From: Acinetobacter sp. ANC 5054
Lineage (GTDB): Bacteria; Pseudomonadota; Gammaproteobacteria; Pseudomonadales; Moraxellaceae
Direction: 5' to 3'
Assembly (NCBI RefSeq): GCF_002135295.1
Contig: NZ_NEGG01000002.1
Location: forward strand, 93,166 to 157,165
Length of the DNA: 64,000 nucleotides
Below, piece after piece: positions 19,596 through 29,395 of the stretch; the stretch's first letter is position 1, and every line of letters starts with the position of its first letter. Position numbers and translations under genes: made by a program. The notes beneath the pieces are model-generated. The model was not told the origin of the DNA. It searched no databases and worked only from the letters and a program-made list of their open reading frames with translations.

Positions 19596-20065
19596 ATTTT
19601 TTATTTCTATGTACTGGCAATAGCTGCCGTAGCATTTTATCTGAAGTTCTTTTTAATGAGCGTGCCCCTGAAGGTTTCCGTGCCTATAGCGCAGGTAGTA
19701 AACCTTCAGGACAAGTCCACCCGTTTACTTTAAAAACCCTGCACAACCTCAATCTACCTACTGAGGGCTTGTCGAGTAAAACCATCGCAGCATGTGAACA
19801 ATACCAACCCGATGTGGTGATTACTGTTTGTGGATCAGCTGCGCAAGAAGCCTGTCCTATTTTTCTTGGTTCTGCCATCAAAGCACACTGGGGCTTAGAA
19901 GATCCTTCCCATTTAGAGCTTGCAGATGACATAAAACTTGCAGCATTTCTAGATACTGTGGCGCATATTAACCGCCGTTTAGATGCATTATTTGCGCTCG
20001 ATTTTAAGCAATTAAGTTGTGAAGAACTCAACCAAGAAATCCAAAAAATTTCAGAGATCCAATAA
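19592..20065 (+). CDS. arsC: Arsenate reductase (low-molecular-weight phosphatase type)
   Basis: A 157-residue enzyme that reduces As(V) to As(III). The P-loop CTGNSCRS carries Cys7 and Arg13. A second cysteine pair is in VCGSAAQEACP (about 80-88), placed for the disulfide cascade of this class. The DPS loop LEDPSHLE near 109 provides the general-acid Asp. The gene overlaps arsR by four bases and its stop overlaps the acr3 ATG by one base. It is intact even though the next gene, for arsenite efflux, is broken. Confidence 0.94.
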   Translation: MNFLFLCTGNSCRSILSEVLFNERAPEGFRAYSAGSKPSGQVHPFTLKTLHNLNLPTEGLSSKTIAACEQYQPDVVITVCGSAAQEACPIFLGSAIKAHWGLEDPSHLELADDIKLAAFLDTVAHINRRLDALFALDFKQLSCEELNQEIQKISEIQ

Positions 20066-21106
20066 TGGCTGCTGCAAAACTGTCTTTTCTGGACCGCAAT
20101 CTAACGCTATAGATTTTTATTGCGATGGGCTTAGGCATAGGAATTGGCATCTATTTTCCAAGAGCTTCTATAGGTTTAAATCAAATCACTGTGGGCAATG
20201 TCAACATCGCCATTGCGATTGGTTTAATTCTGATGATGTATCCACCTTTAGCCAAAGTGGATTACCAAACACTACCTGAAGTTTTTAAAGATAAACGCAC
20301 TTTAACTTTGTCATTACTACAAAATTGGGTCATTGCACCTTGTTTAATGTTTATTTTGGCAATCGTATTTTTACAGCAGTATCCAGAATACATGACCGGC
20401 TTGATCTTAATTGGTTTAGCACGTTGTATTGCGATGGTTCTAGTTTGGAATGATCTAGCTTGCCGGGATAACCAATATGTTGCGGCTTTAGTGGCATTTA
20501 ACAGTATTTTTCCAAATTGCATTTTTTAGTACCTACGCATGGCTCTTTTTGAGTTTTTTACCACCTTATTTTGGTATAGAAGCACAAGTGATCCAAGTCA
20601 GCTTTTGGACCATCACACATTCAGTATTGGTGTATTTAGGTATTCCCTTCCTGCTCGGTTTCCTGACGCGTGCAATATTGGTAAAACAAAAAGGTCTGGC
20701 TTGGTATAAAAATCAATTTATACCCAAAATCAACCCCATCAGTTTAATCGCATTACTCTTTACCATTGTGGTGATGTTTAGCCTCAAAGGTGCAGATGTC
20801 GTGAGCCTTCCGATGGATGTACTGCGTATAGCCATTCCGCTGACGATTTACTTCGTTGCCATGTTCTTTATGAGCTTTTTAATGAGCAAATATATGGGTA
20901 ATAATTACGCTAAGACAACTGCCATTTCATTTACCGCTGCGGGGAATAATTTTGAACTGGCTTTAGCTGTTGCGATTGCGACTTTTGGTATAGCCTCACC
21001 TGTTGCATTTACCACCATCATTGGCCCTTTGGTCGAAGTTCCAGTCCTGATTGCTTTAGTCAGTGTTTCGCTTTGGCTCAAACGAAAACTGTATTCGGAG
21101 TCTTAA
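20065..21106 (+). pseudogene. ACR3-family arsenite efflux gene, broken twice
   Basis: The reconstructed protein would have 346 residues, the normal size of ACR3 permeases, with ten predicted membrane helices and the conserved [15 protein letters not shown] segment including the functional Cys. Two lesions are present. A TAG at 20110-20112 follows fifteen codons where Trp (TGG) is expected (LTL-W-IFIA). One extra C lies in TTTTTCCAAA at about 20508-20515. Removing it restores [14 protein letters not shown] and joins the two halves. Translation from the ATG at 20125 would stop after 134 residues. Neighbouring genes are intact. Either the locus lost efflux recently or the assembly is wrong at two points. 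Confidence 0.88.
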
Positions 21107-21107
21107 C

Positions 21108-21812
21108 ATGAAATTACCAAATATTAATATCGACTTATTGAAGACGCCGCAATTTAAGCAGATTCAAGCACAAGAACTGGCTCATCCACCACGTATATTA
21201 TTGCTCTATGGGTCTAACCGCGAACGCTCATTTAGCCTCCTAACGGTATTGGAGGCGGGTCGAATCCTTGAACATTTTGGTGCTGATGTACGGATTTTCC
21301 ATTCTAAAGGCCTTCCTTTACCTGAAGATGCTGAAATTACTCACCCTAAAGTTCAAGAACTACATGAATTATTAGCGTGGTCAGAAGGCATGGTATGGTG
21401 TTCACCAGAACGCCATGGTTCAATGAGCTCCATTTTGAAAGCACAAATTGATTGGATACCACTTGCAGCTGGCGCTATTCGTGCCACGCAAGGCAAAATA
21501 CTGGCTCTTATGCAAGTTTGCGGTGGTTCGCAGTCCTTCAATGCAATCTATCAAATGCGAATTTTGGGGAGATGGATGCGTATGATTACAATTCCAAATC
21601 AATCTTCTGTAGCGAAAGCTTTTACAGAGTTTGACGAACAAGATCGAATGAAGCCTTCTTCTTACTACACTCGCATTGTAGATGTAATAGAAGAACTCTA
21701 TAAATTTACGCTGATGACTCGTGGTCAATCCGCTTACCTCACAGACCGCTATTCGGAACGCCTAGAAAGTGCTGACAAACTTTCTAAACGGGTCAATCAG
21801 GGAAATTTATAA
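21108..21812 (+). CDS. arsH: ArsH NADPH-dependent flavoprotein
   Basis: A 234-residue flavodoxin-like protein of ars operons. It can oxidise trivalent organoarsenicals and acts as an NADPH:FMN oxidoreductase. Family marks are [12 protein letters not shown] (about 31-42, FMN phosphate loop), [26 protein letters not shown] sequence near 96-117, and [13 protein letters not shown] near 130. The ATG at 21108 lies one base after the acr3 stop and is the correct start. An upstream in-frame start at 21063 lies inside acr3. A terminator follows. Confidence 0.93.
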   Translation: MKLPNINIDLLKTPQFKQIQAQELAHPPRILLLYGSNRERSFSLLTVLEAGRILEHFGADVRIFHSKGLPLPEDAEITHPKVQELHELLAWSEGMVWCSPERHGSMSSILKAQIDWIPLAAGAIRATQGKILALMQVCGGSQSFNAIYQMRILGRWMRMITIPNQSSVAKAFTEFDEQDRMKPSSYYTRIVDVIEELYKFTLMTRGQSAYLTDRYSERLESADKLSKRVNQGNL

Positions 21813-21814
21813 CA

Positions 21815-21844
21815 AAAAATCCCGCTCGAAAGCGGGATTTTTTA
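21815..21844. terminator. Bidirectional terminator between arsH and proB
   Basis: The near-perfect stem AAAAAATCCCGCT / AGCGGGATTTTTT has a CGAA loop. It serves both converging transcripts. Confidence 0.93.
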
Positions 21845-21865
21845 TATAAGGAAATAATTCTAAAA

Positions 21866-22999
21866 TTAGTAAATCGACATATGATTGCGATGGATCATCT
21901 CAAGTGAGCGAGCCTCACCAAGTACTTGATGAACTTTGTCCGAAGCCAGACCTTTAACAATTTCAGCCGAACGCGAACTAAAGTTCACACGACCGACGGC
22001 AACACGATGACCTTGTGTATCGACACATTCCACCACATCACCACGTTCAAAATGCCCTTCGACTGCACGCACACCAACGGGCAATAAACTACGATGGTTA
22101 TCACGAATAGCTTTAACCGCACCATCATCAATGACCAAGCGACCTGCGGTTTGCAAATGAGCCGCTAACCATTGCTGATGCGCTGTGACACGGTCATTAT
22201 CGGTTATGAATAAGGTACCGAGCAATTCACCTGCCATTACACGTGAAAGAACGTTATCACTATCACCACTCGCAATCACAGTTGGACAACCCGATTTGGC
22301 TGCCAAACGTGCTGCACGGACTTTAGTCAACATGCCGCCACGACCGAATTTACCGCCGCCGCCTGCCATATCAAATAAGGTTTCATCCATGGCCCGCACG
22401 GTATGGAACAATTTTGCATTTGGATTCGAGCGTGGGTCTGAGTCAAACATGCCTTCTTGGTCAGTTAAAATCACCAACAAATCTGCATGAACCTGACCTG
22501 CCACCATCGCAGCCAAAGTATCGTTATCGCCAAAACGAATTTCATCGGTAGATACTGTGTCATTTTCATTAATGACCGGAATCACGCGCCACTCAATCAA
22601 GTTCTGCAAAGCATCACATGAGTTGAGGTAACGACGGCGGTCAGCCAAATCATCATGGGTCAATAACACTTGAGCGGTGCGAATAGAACGTTGCTCTAAA
22701 ACACTCGACCAAGTATGAATGAGGCCCATCTGACCAATGGCAGCACAAGCCTGTAGACTGGGTAGATCTGTGGGTCGGTTGTCTAATTGCATACGAACCA
22801 TACCTTCAGCCACAGCACCGGAAGACACAAGAATGATCTCGTACCCTGCATTGTGTAGTTCTGCAATTTGACCCGCCCAATGCGAGATCGCGTCCAGATC
22901 TAAACCTTTTCCGTTTGCTGTGAGTAAAGATGATCCGATTTTAACAACGATACGTTTACAACCCTTGAGCTGACGCTGACCATCTACCACTTCTATCAT
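21866..22999 (-). CDS. proB: Glutamate 5-kinase
   Basis: The first enzyme of proline synthesis, phosphorylating glutamate with ATP. It has 377 residues. The amino-acid kinase domain begins [13 protein letters not shown] (about 15-27), with VINENDTVS near 150 and [18 protein letters not shown] near 213-230. A C-terminal PUA domain covers about 280-365. The ATG has a strong GAGGA site. It follows obg by 40 bases on the same strand, so the two are probably co-transcribed. The allosteric proline site of this family lies in the kinase domain. Confidence 0.95.
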   Translation of the reverse strand: MIEVVDGQRQLKGCKRIVVKIGSSLLTANGKGLDLDAISHWAGQIAELHNAGYEIILVSSGAVAEGMVRMQLDNRPTDLPSLQACAAIGQMGLIHTWSSVLEQRSIRTAQVLLTHDDLADRRRYLNSCDALQNLIEWRVIPVINENDTVSTDEIRFGDNDTLAAMVAGQVHADLLVILTDQEGMFDSDPRSNPNAKLFHTVRAMDETLFDMAGGGGKFGRGGMLTKVRAARLAAKSGCPTVIASGDSDNVLSRVMAGELLGTLFITDNDRVTAHQQWLAAHLQTAGRLVIDDGAVKAIRDNHRSLLPVGVRAVEGHFERGDVVECVDTQGHRVAVGRVNFSSRSAEIVKGLASDKVHQVLGEARSLEMIHRNHMSIY

Positions 23000-23039
23000 C
23001 CTGTCCTCAGACTTATTTGCTTTGACTCTAGTTCAGCTA

Positions 23040-24323
<1,284 letters not shown>

Positions 24324-24465
24324 TTATTCAGCAATACTATAAATTTCATTCATCTTCGTGCTGATGCAAATTTTTAAGATAATCCGCACATAAGTTAAAA
24401 ATTTATAAACCCAAATTGTGGGCACACATGATTAATTTTTGACTCATTTCATAAAACTCTAAATG

Positions 24466-24840
24466 CTATTTACGCGCATTTTCCTTTGATTCAATGATCT
24501 CAGGTAAGCTTCTTTCAACCCAACCAATCAGATGCATTAATTTTTCTGCTGCCTGCGAACCCATTAAAGTCAATTGATATTCCACTTTAGGCGGCACTAC
24601 TGGATACACCGTTCTTAAAATAAAACCGTCCTGCTCTAGCATTTTTAAAGTTTGTGCGAGCATCTTTTCACTGATCCCTTCTATACGCTGTTTTAACTCA
24701 CTAAAACGATGTACACCTTCAGTTAAACAACGCAGTACAAGCACAGACCATTTATTGGTGAGGTGTTCTAATATTTCACGTGATGGACAATCCGTGGATA
24801 AAACTTGACCAAGTAATTTACTTGTAGCGTAGGTATTCAT
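24466..24840 (-). CDS. HxlR-family transcriptional regulator
   Basis: A 124-residue winged-helix regulator. It has the HxlR hallmark of a Cys near the N-terminus (STDCPSREILEHL), then NKWSVLVLRCLTEG, RFSELKQRIEGISEKML and the wing VPPKVEYQLT. The E. coli and Pseudomonas relatives (YtfH/QorR) sense thiol-reactive or quinone stress through this Cys. The ATG at 24840 with AGGA eight bases upstream is preferred over a GTG seven codons earlier. It is divergent from a QorB-like reductase, its probable target. Confidence 0.9.
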   Translation of the reverse strand: MNTYATSKLLGQVLSTDCPSREILEHLTNKWSVLVLRCLTEGVHRFSELKQRIEGISEKMLAQTLKMLEQDGFILRTVYPVVPPKVEYQLTLMGSQAAEKLMHLIGWVERSLPEIIESKENARK

Positions 24841-24859
24841 TAATTCTTTCCTCAGGCTC

Positions 24860-24898
24860 ACTTACTTACTTTTTGGTACGTACTTACATTTAGTAAGT
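24860..24898. promoter_or_regulatory. Putative HxlR operator region
   Basis: The dyad ACTTAC-ATTTA-GTAAGT lies at 24882-24898 in the divergent promoter region, with two further ACTTAC copies at 24860-24869. Autoregulation together with control of the reductase gene is likely. Confidence 0.55.
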
Positions 24899-24956
24899 TA
24901 TCAGATTAAGATTTAATCATCAAGATCATTTAATCAACAAAAAGAGGGTTTGAAAA

Positions 24957-25814
24957 ATGAAAATTGCAATTACTGGTGCAACAGGTCAACTTGGTCAATT
25001 GGTCATTCACTATTTACTGAAAGAACAAGCTGCAGCAAATATTGTCGCTTTAGTCCGTAGTCCTGAAAAAGCCGAAAATTTAAAAGCTCAAGGTGTGGAA
25101 ATTCGTCATTTTGATTATGATGCGCCAGAAACATTAGTCCCTGCCTTACAAGGGATTGATAAATTACTTTTGATTTCTGCAAATGAAATTGGCCGCCGCA
25201 CGCCACAGCATAAAGCAGTCATTGAAGCTGCTGTAAACGCAAAAGTACCGTATATCGCTTATACCAGTCTTTTACGTGCAGATACTTCGCCACTCGGTTT
25301 ATCACAAGAACACCGTGAAACAGAGAGCCTAATAAAAAATAGCGGATTAAGTTATACCTTTCTACGCAACAATTGGTATATCGAAAATTATCTCGCGAGC
25401 GTTGCACATGTTGCAGAAACTGGCACTTTATTGGGTGCAGCGAAGGATGGGCAAATTAATGCCGCAACACGTGCTAACTATGCTGAAGCAGCAGCAAAGG
25501 TATTAAGTGGCTCTGGCCATGACAATAAAACCTATGAACTCGCTAGCTCTGAAAGTTTTAGCTTGGCAGATTTAGCACAAACCATTGCGCAGGTTTCTGG
25601 CAAAGCAGTTCAATATCAAAATCTGTCAGCGACAGATTATACACAAGGACTTTTACACGCAGGCTTACCTGAAGCTTTGGTCTATGTCATTGTCGATGCT
25701 GATGTCCACACAACAAATGGCGCGATGTATAGTGATGATAAAACCCTAGAGCAGTTGATTGGCCATCCAACCAGCACTGTTATTGATGCTGTCAAAGCTG
25801 CAATTCACAATTAA
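24957..25814 (+). CDS. QorB/NmrA-like NAD(P)H-binding reductase
   Basis: A 285-residue atypical short-chain dehydrogenase. The NAD(P)-binding loop is ITGATGQLGQLV (residues 4-15), followed by the VRSPEKAENL region typical of NADPH binding. The family is that of E. coli QorB (YtfG), an NADPH:quinone reductase. No Tyr-x3-Lys catalytic pair is obvious, as usual for NmrA-like members. A GAGGG ribosome site precedes the ATG. The divergent HxlR gene mirrors ytfH-ytfG in enteric bacteria and suggests induction by quinone or thiol stress. Confidence 0.85.
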   Translation: MKIAITGATGQLGQLVIHYLLKEQAAANIVALVRSPEKAENLKAQGVEIRHFDYDAPETLVPALQGIDKLLLISANEIGRRTPQHKAVIEAAVNAKVPYIAYTSLLRADTSPLGLSQEHRETESLIKNSGLSYTFLRNNWYIENYLASVAHVAETGTLLGAAKDGQINAATRANYAEAAAKVLSGSGHDNKTYELASSESFSLADLAQTIAQVSGKAVQYQNLSATDYTQGLLHAGLPEALVYVIVDADVHTTNGAMYSDDKTLEQLIGHPTSTVIDAVKAAIHN

Positions 25815-25835
25815 AACTAATTCATTAAATCTGAT

Positions 25836-25867
25836 AAAAAAGCCCTATGACTGTATAGGGCTTTTTT
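25836..25867. terminator. Bidirectional terminator
   Basis: The stem AAAAGCCCTAT / ATAGGGCTTTT has a GACTGT loop and lies between the converging reductase gene and the repetitive-protein pair. Confidence 0.9.
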
Positions 25868-25883
25868 GATTTGAGTGCATGGA

Positions 25884-26564
25884 TTAAGGTCTTAAACTTT
25901 TCAGCGGCAAATCCATATTTATATTTAAATTGGCTTTGGTATTTCGTTCTGCGTTGTACATGGTTGCATTAAAACTGGCAATTTTTCGCATCGTCATCGG
26001 ATCATTCAGTTTTAACTTCGGCGCAAATTGGTGTACCACATGTAAGTCCACCTTTTCATCAAATTGAAAATGCACAGGCCCATTAAAATTGATACGAATA
26101 GGTATGTTATAGCGGCGCTTTAAATGAAATGGCACATCGAGGTGGATCGGAATGTTCATTTTTAAAGGTAATTTCGGTACTAAATTATTTTTAACGACCA
26201 AATCAGTAGTGGCTTCTAGAGGCATTATTTGATTGATCTTGATATAGGTCAAATAATCAATATCTACCGAAATTGGGACTTCTACACTAAATTGTAAATC
26301 CGCCAGATATTTGCCTTTTAACGGTAGCTGTAGTTTACGGTCTAAAGCGATTTGGGTATCCAAAGTCCCGATGGACTGAGTTTGCAAATAATTGCCCACA
26401 GAAATTTTCGTCGGTAATGAATGTGACAATTGAATGTCGGCATTTTTTGCACGCACTTGCATCGACGCATAAATATTTAAATACAACCAAAATAGCACCG
26501 CAACCAATAGCACAACTGCGATAAAACTTAAAATGATGCGTTTTGGCGATTGAAAGATCCACAT
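25884..26564 (-). CDS. Anchored repetitive beta-strand protein B (unknown function)
   Basis: A 226-residue protein with a short basic head, one membrane helix (about 9-31) and then an extracytoplasmic region with no Cys. The soluble part is built from short alternating strands that repeatedly start with a (L/I/V/M)P pair: LPLKG, VPISVD, MPLEA, LPLKMN, IPIHLD, VPFHLK, IPIRIN, LPLKSLR. I recognise no family. It follows the 238-residue gene by three bases, shares its architecture and ends with the same (L/I)PLK(S/T)LR motif, so the two are paralogues in one operon. An elongated beta structure in the periplasm is likely. Confidence 0.75.
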   Translation of the reverse strand: MWIFQSPKRIILSFIAVVLLVAVLFWLYLNIYASMQVRAKNADIQLSHSLPTKISVGNYLQTQSIGTLDTQIALDRKLQLPLKGKYLADLQFSVEVPISVDIDYLTYIKINQIMPLEATTDLVVKNNLVPKLPLKMNIPIHLDVPFHLKRRYNIPIRINFNGPVHFQFDEKVDLHVVHQFAPKLKLNDPMTMRKIASFNATMYNAERNTKANLNINMDLPLKSLRP

Positions 26565-26567
26565 GGC

Positions 26568-27284
26568 TTACTCCTGAGCTTTCGCTTCAGTTTTGGCATG
26601 CTCTCTGTTGAGTCGCAATGTTTTCAAGGGAATCACCAATTCCCCTTTTTTAATTTGAACAGGCAGCGTATTTTGCACATCAACCGTGGCTTTTAATGCC
26701 GTTTTAATCGGCACATTCAAGTTTCCTTGAATTGGGATATTGGTTTTTAAATTGGCATTCAATGGAATATGTAAATTTTCCTTCAATACGGTTTTGACTG
26801 GTGCATCAAATTTCAAATGGACTTTTTGTTCTAGCGGAATATTAATATTAACGGGGATATCTAGCTGAATCGGAATATTCCCTTTTAATGGCAAAGTCAC
26901 ATCCTGCCCTAAAACTTTGACTTGAACTTGAGTATCTACAGGCAAACTTTGATTAACTTTTAAGGTTTCCCTTACAGGTATCGTGGTTTTAATCGGTACT
27001 TGATTATCAAAATACACTCTTGGGGTCAGCGTCTGGGTAAGCGGAATATTTAGATTTTCATGAATCGGAATCTCGGCATTCACCCGCCCTGTTACGTCTA
27101 CATCAAGCGCATCATGAATTTTCACTTCTGCTTGTAGCGGCTCTTGCAGGTCAATATTGACGCTTTGATTTTCAAGTGGAATATAAATATTGAAGTGTTT
27201 AAACACCCATATGGCGAGGAGCACACCAATGAGTGCAGCAAACACGATAAATGCCAATCCACTGAGCATGTGTTTTACTTGCAA
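26568..27284 (-). CDS. Anchored repetitive beta-strand protein A (unknown function)
   Basis: A 238-residue protein with one N-terminal membrane helix (about 8-30), followed by some fifteen short strands spaced roughly 9-16 residues apart. Nearly all are marked by a hydrophobic-Pro-hydrophobic triplet: IPLEN, IPIHEN, IPLTQ, VPIKT, IPVRE, LPVDT, LPLKG, IPIQL, IPVNI, IPLEQ, IPLNA, IPIQG, VPIKT, LPVQI, IPLKTLR. There is no Cys. The C-terminus is charged and Ala/Lys/Glu-rich. The regularity suggests an elongated beta structure, as seen in AsmA/TamB-like lipid-bridge proteins, but sequence alone does not show homology. It is the first gene of a two-gene operon with its paralogue. Confidence 0.75.
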   Translation of the reverse strand: MQVKHMLSGLAFIVFAALIGVLLAIWVFKHFNIYIPLENQSVNIDLQEPLQAEVKIHDALDVDVTGRVNAEIPIHENLNIPLTQTLTPRVYFDNQVPIKTTIPVRETLKVNQSLPVDTQVQVKVLGQDVTLPLKGNIPIQLDIPVNINIPLEQKVHLKFDAPVKTVLKENLHIPLNANLKTNIPIQGNLNVPIKTALKATVDVQNTLPVQIKKGELVIPLKTLRLNREHAKTEAKAQE

Positions 27285-27592
27285 ACCAAATCCTTTTGCT
27301 TTTGTATTTATACAGACTTATCTTGGCTGAATAATGGGTCGAACTTTGCAATTTTTTGTAGCTATTTATTAATAAATTTCAATTATTTAATTTAAAATAT
27401 TAAAAGAATTTTCCTCATTATACTTAAGCAAAATTATACTTACACTGGCTTAAGCCACAAATATACATGATCATTTTGATCAATCACTTTTTTAGCCCTA
27501 TATGTAGGCTTCCAATATATTCATTTCCTAAACATAAACTAAAAACATAAAAAAAGAGCCCCAAATGAGGCTCTTTTTTTGCGATTCACTAA
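27285..27592. other. Intergenic region upstream of the repetitive-protein pair
   Basis: AT-rich DNA of 308 bases holding the promoter of the repetitive-protein pair and the GAPDH terminator at 27549-27583. No other signal or frame is supported. Confidence 0.55.
27549..27583 (-). terminator. Terminator of the GAPDH gene
   Basis: The stem AAAAAAAGAGCC / GGCTCTTTTTTT has loop CCAAATGA and lies about 10 bases after the stop on the minus strand. Confidence 0.92.
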
Positions 27593-29050
27593 TTAAGCAT
27601 TAGTTTCAGCAGGAACTTTTGGATAGCTTACGCCGCCCATTTGTTCAGCAATACGCAATACTTGGCAGCTATAACCTACTTCGTTATCGTACCATACATA
27701 AGCAGTTAAACGGTTACCTGAAGTGATTGTTGCTTGCGCATCAAATACACCTGCAGTACGTGAACCGATAAAGTCAGAAGATACAACTTCTGTAGAGTTT
27801 GTATAACCGATTTGACCTTGAAGGCTAGAGTTGATTGAAATTTGACGAATGTATTCGTTTACTTCTTCACGATCAACATCTTGACCCAATGTAAGGTTCA
27901 AAATTGCTAAAGATACGTTTGGTGTAGGTACACGTACTGAGTTACCAGTCAATTTACCTTGAAGCGCTGGAAGTGCTTTAGCAACCGCTTTAGCAGCACC
28001 AGTTTCAGTGATCACCATGTTTAAAGTAGCAGCACGACCACGACGGTCAGCTTTATGGTAGTTATCGATCAAGTTTTGGTCGTTTGTAAACGAGTGAACT
28101 GTTTCAACGTGACCATTAATCACTGTGTATTTGTCATTTAACACTTTAAGTGTTGGTGTGATCGCGTTTGTTGTGCAGCTTGCAGCAGAGATGATTGTAT
28201 CTTCATCAAGGATGTCAGCTTGGTTCACACCGTAAACAACGTTCTTCATGTCACCTTTTCCAGGTGCAGTTAGAATAACGCGTGCAGCACCTGGACATTT
28301 AAGGTGTTGAGCAAGACCTTCTGAGTCACGCCATTTACCAGTGTTGTCGATTACAAGTGCATTGTTAATACCGTATGCAGTGTAATCCACTTCAGATGGG
28401 TTAGATGCATAGATCACTTTAATGAAGTTACCGTTTGCAATAATTGCTTCGTTTTCTTCATCAACAGAGATTGTGCCAGCAAATGGACCGTGGATAGAAT
28501 CACGACGTAACAATGACGCACGCTTTTCTAAATCGCCATCAGATGATTTACGAACAACGATTGCTTTAAGGTTAAGACCACGACCTAAACCTGATTGGCT
28601 AATCATTAAACGCGCAAGGATACGACCGATGCGACCGAAACCGTAAAGAACAACGTCTCTGTTTTCTACGTTCGTTGCATTTCCTTCAAGTGATTTAACA
28701 GCATCAGCAACAAATGCATCTACATCGCCGCCTTTTGCTTTAAATTCTTCAGCAAGTTTGCCAAGATCAATTTCAGCAGTACCGATATTGTCAATTTTTG
28801 CCAAAGCTTCAAGAATTGGGAATGTGTTTACTACAGAAAGTTCAACATCCAATACACGAGTACGACGGTGAGCTTTAAGAATTTGGATAACCGAACGGTT
28901 AATTAAAGAACGACCGTATACTGTAGCTACGATGTTTTTTTCACGATATAACTGACCCACTAGGGCAATCATACGTTCCGCAAGTTCTTCACGGTTTTTC
29001 CAGCGACCTTGGTGCTCTGCATGTAGGGCAACGATAGTGTCTTTGCTCAC
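27593..29050 (-). CDS. Glyceraldehyde-3-phosphate dehydrogenase, long form
   Basis: A 485-residue phosphorylating GAPDH. The NAD-binding domain starts late, at LYGFGRIGRILARL near residue 136. The catalytic Cys is in SAASCTTNAITP near 290, with the HSFTNDQN and RRGRAAT substrate motifs after it. The first 130 residues are a helical extension absent from the usual 330-residue enzymes but typical of the long GAPDH found in Acinetobacter and Pseudomonas. Acinetobacter mainly uses gluconeogenesis at this step. It is monocistronic, with a strong terminator. Confidence 0.93.
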   Translation of the reverse strand: MSKDTIVALHAEHQGRWKNREELAERMIALVGQLYREKNIVATVYGRSLINRSVIQILKAHRRTRVLDVELSVVNTFPILEALAKIDNIGTAEIDLGKLAEEFKAKGGDVDAFVADAVKSLEGNATNVENRDVVLYGFGRIGRILARLMISQSGLGRGLNLKAIVVRKSSDGDLEKRASLLRRDSIHGPFAGTISVDEENEAIIANGNFIKVIYASNPSEVDYTAYGINNALVIDNTGKWRDSEGLAQHLKCPGAARVILTAPGKGDMKNVVYGVNQADILDEDTIISAASCTTNAITPTLKVLNDKYTVINGHVETVHSFTNDQNLIDNYHKADRRGRAATLNMVITETGAAKAVAKALPALQGKLTGNSVRVPTPNVSLAILNLTLGQDVDREEVNEYIRQISINSSLQGQIGYTNSTEVVSSDFIGSRTAGVFDAQATITSGNRLTAYVWYDNEVGYSCQVLRIAEQMGGVSYPKVPAETNA

Positions 29051-29395
29051 AGATACGTCCTCTAATTAATTGTAAATCTAAGCTAAATTTCAAAACCCCA
29101 CAATTGTAATGGAAATCTGCAAATTAATGAATCTAAAAGCAGAGTTCCTACAAGTTATTTTCCATTATATTCACTATCAATTTTAAAAATAGTTGCTTTT
29201 AGCATGATGATTTTATGACTGAAAGTGCAAAAAACTCCTTTTTACAGATTTTTTGTCACAAAGTTCTAATTGGAGCTTTATCGGTCAGTTGTGTGTACAT
29301 CTTTTTAAATTGAAAAGCAAAAGCGATTTATTTAATCTTAATTTGATTTATTTTTATCAGCTTGAAAACTCAATTTTAAGCACAGGTAAATGCGT
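29051..29395. other. Intergenic region upstream of GAPDH
   Basis: AT-rich DNA of 345 bases. It must carry the GAPDH promoter. I see no terminator after the 559-residue gene, and no repeat or operator. Confidence 0.5.
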
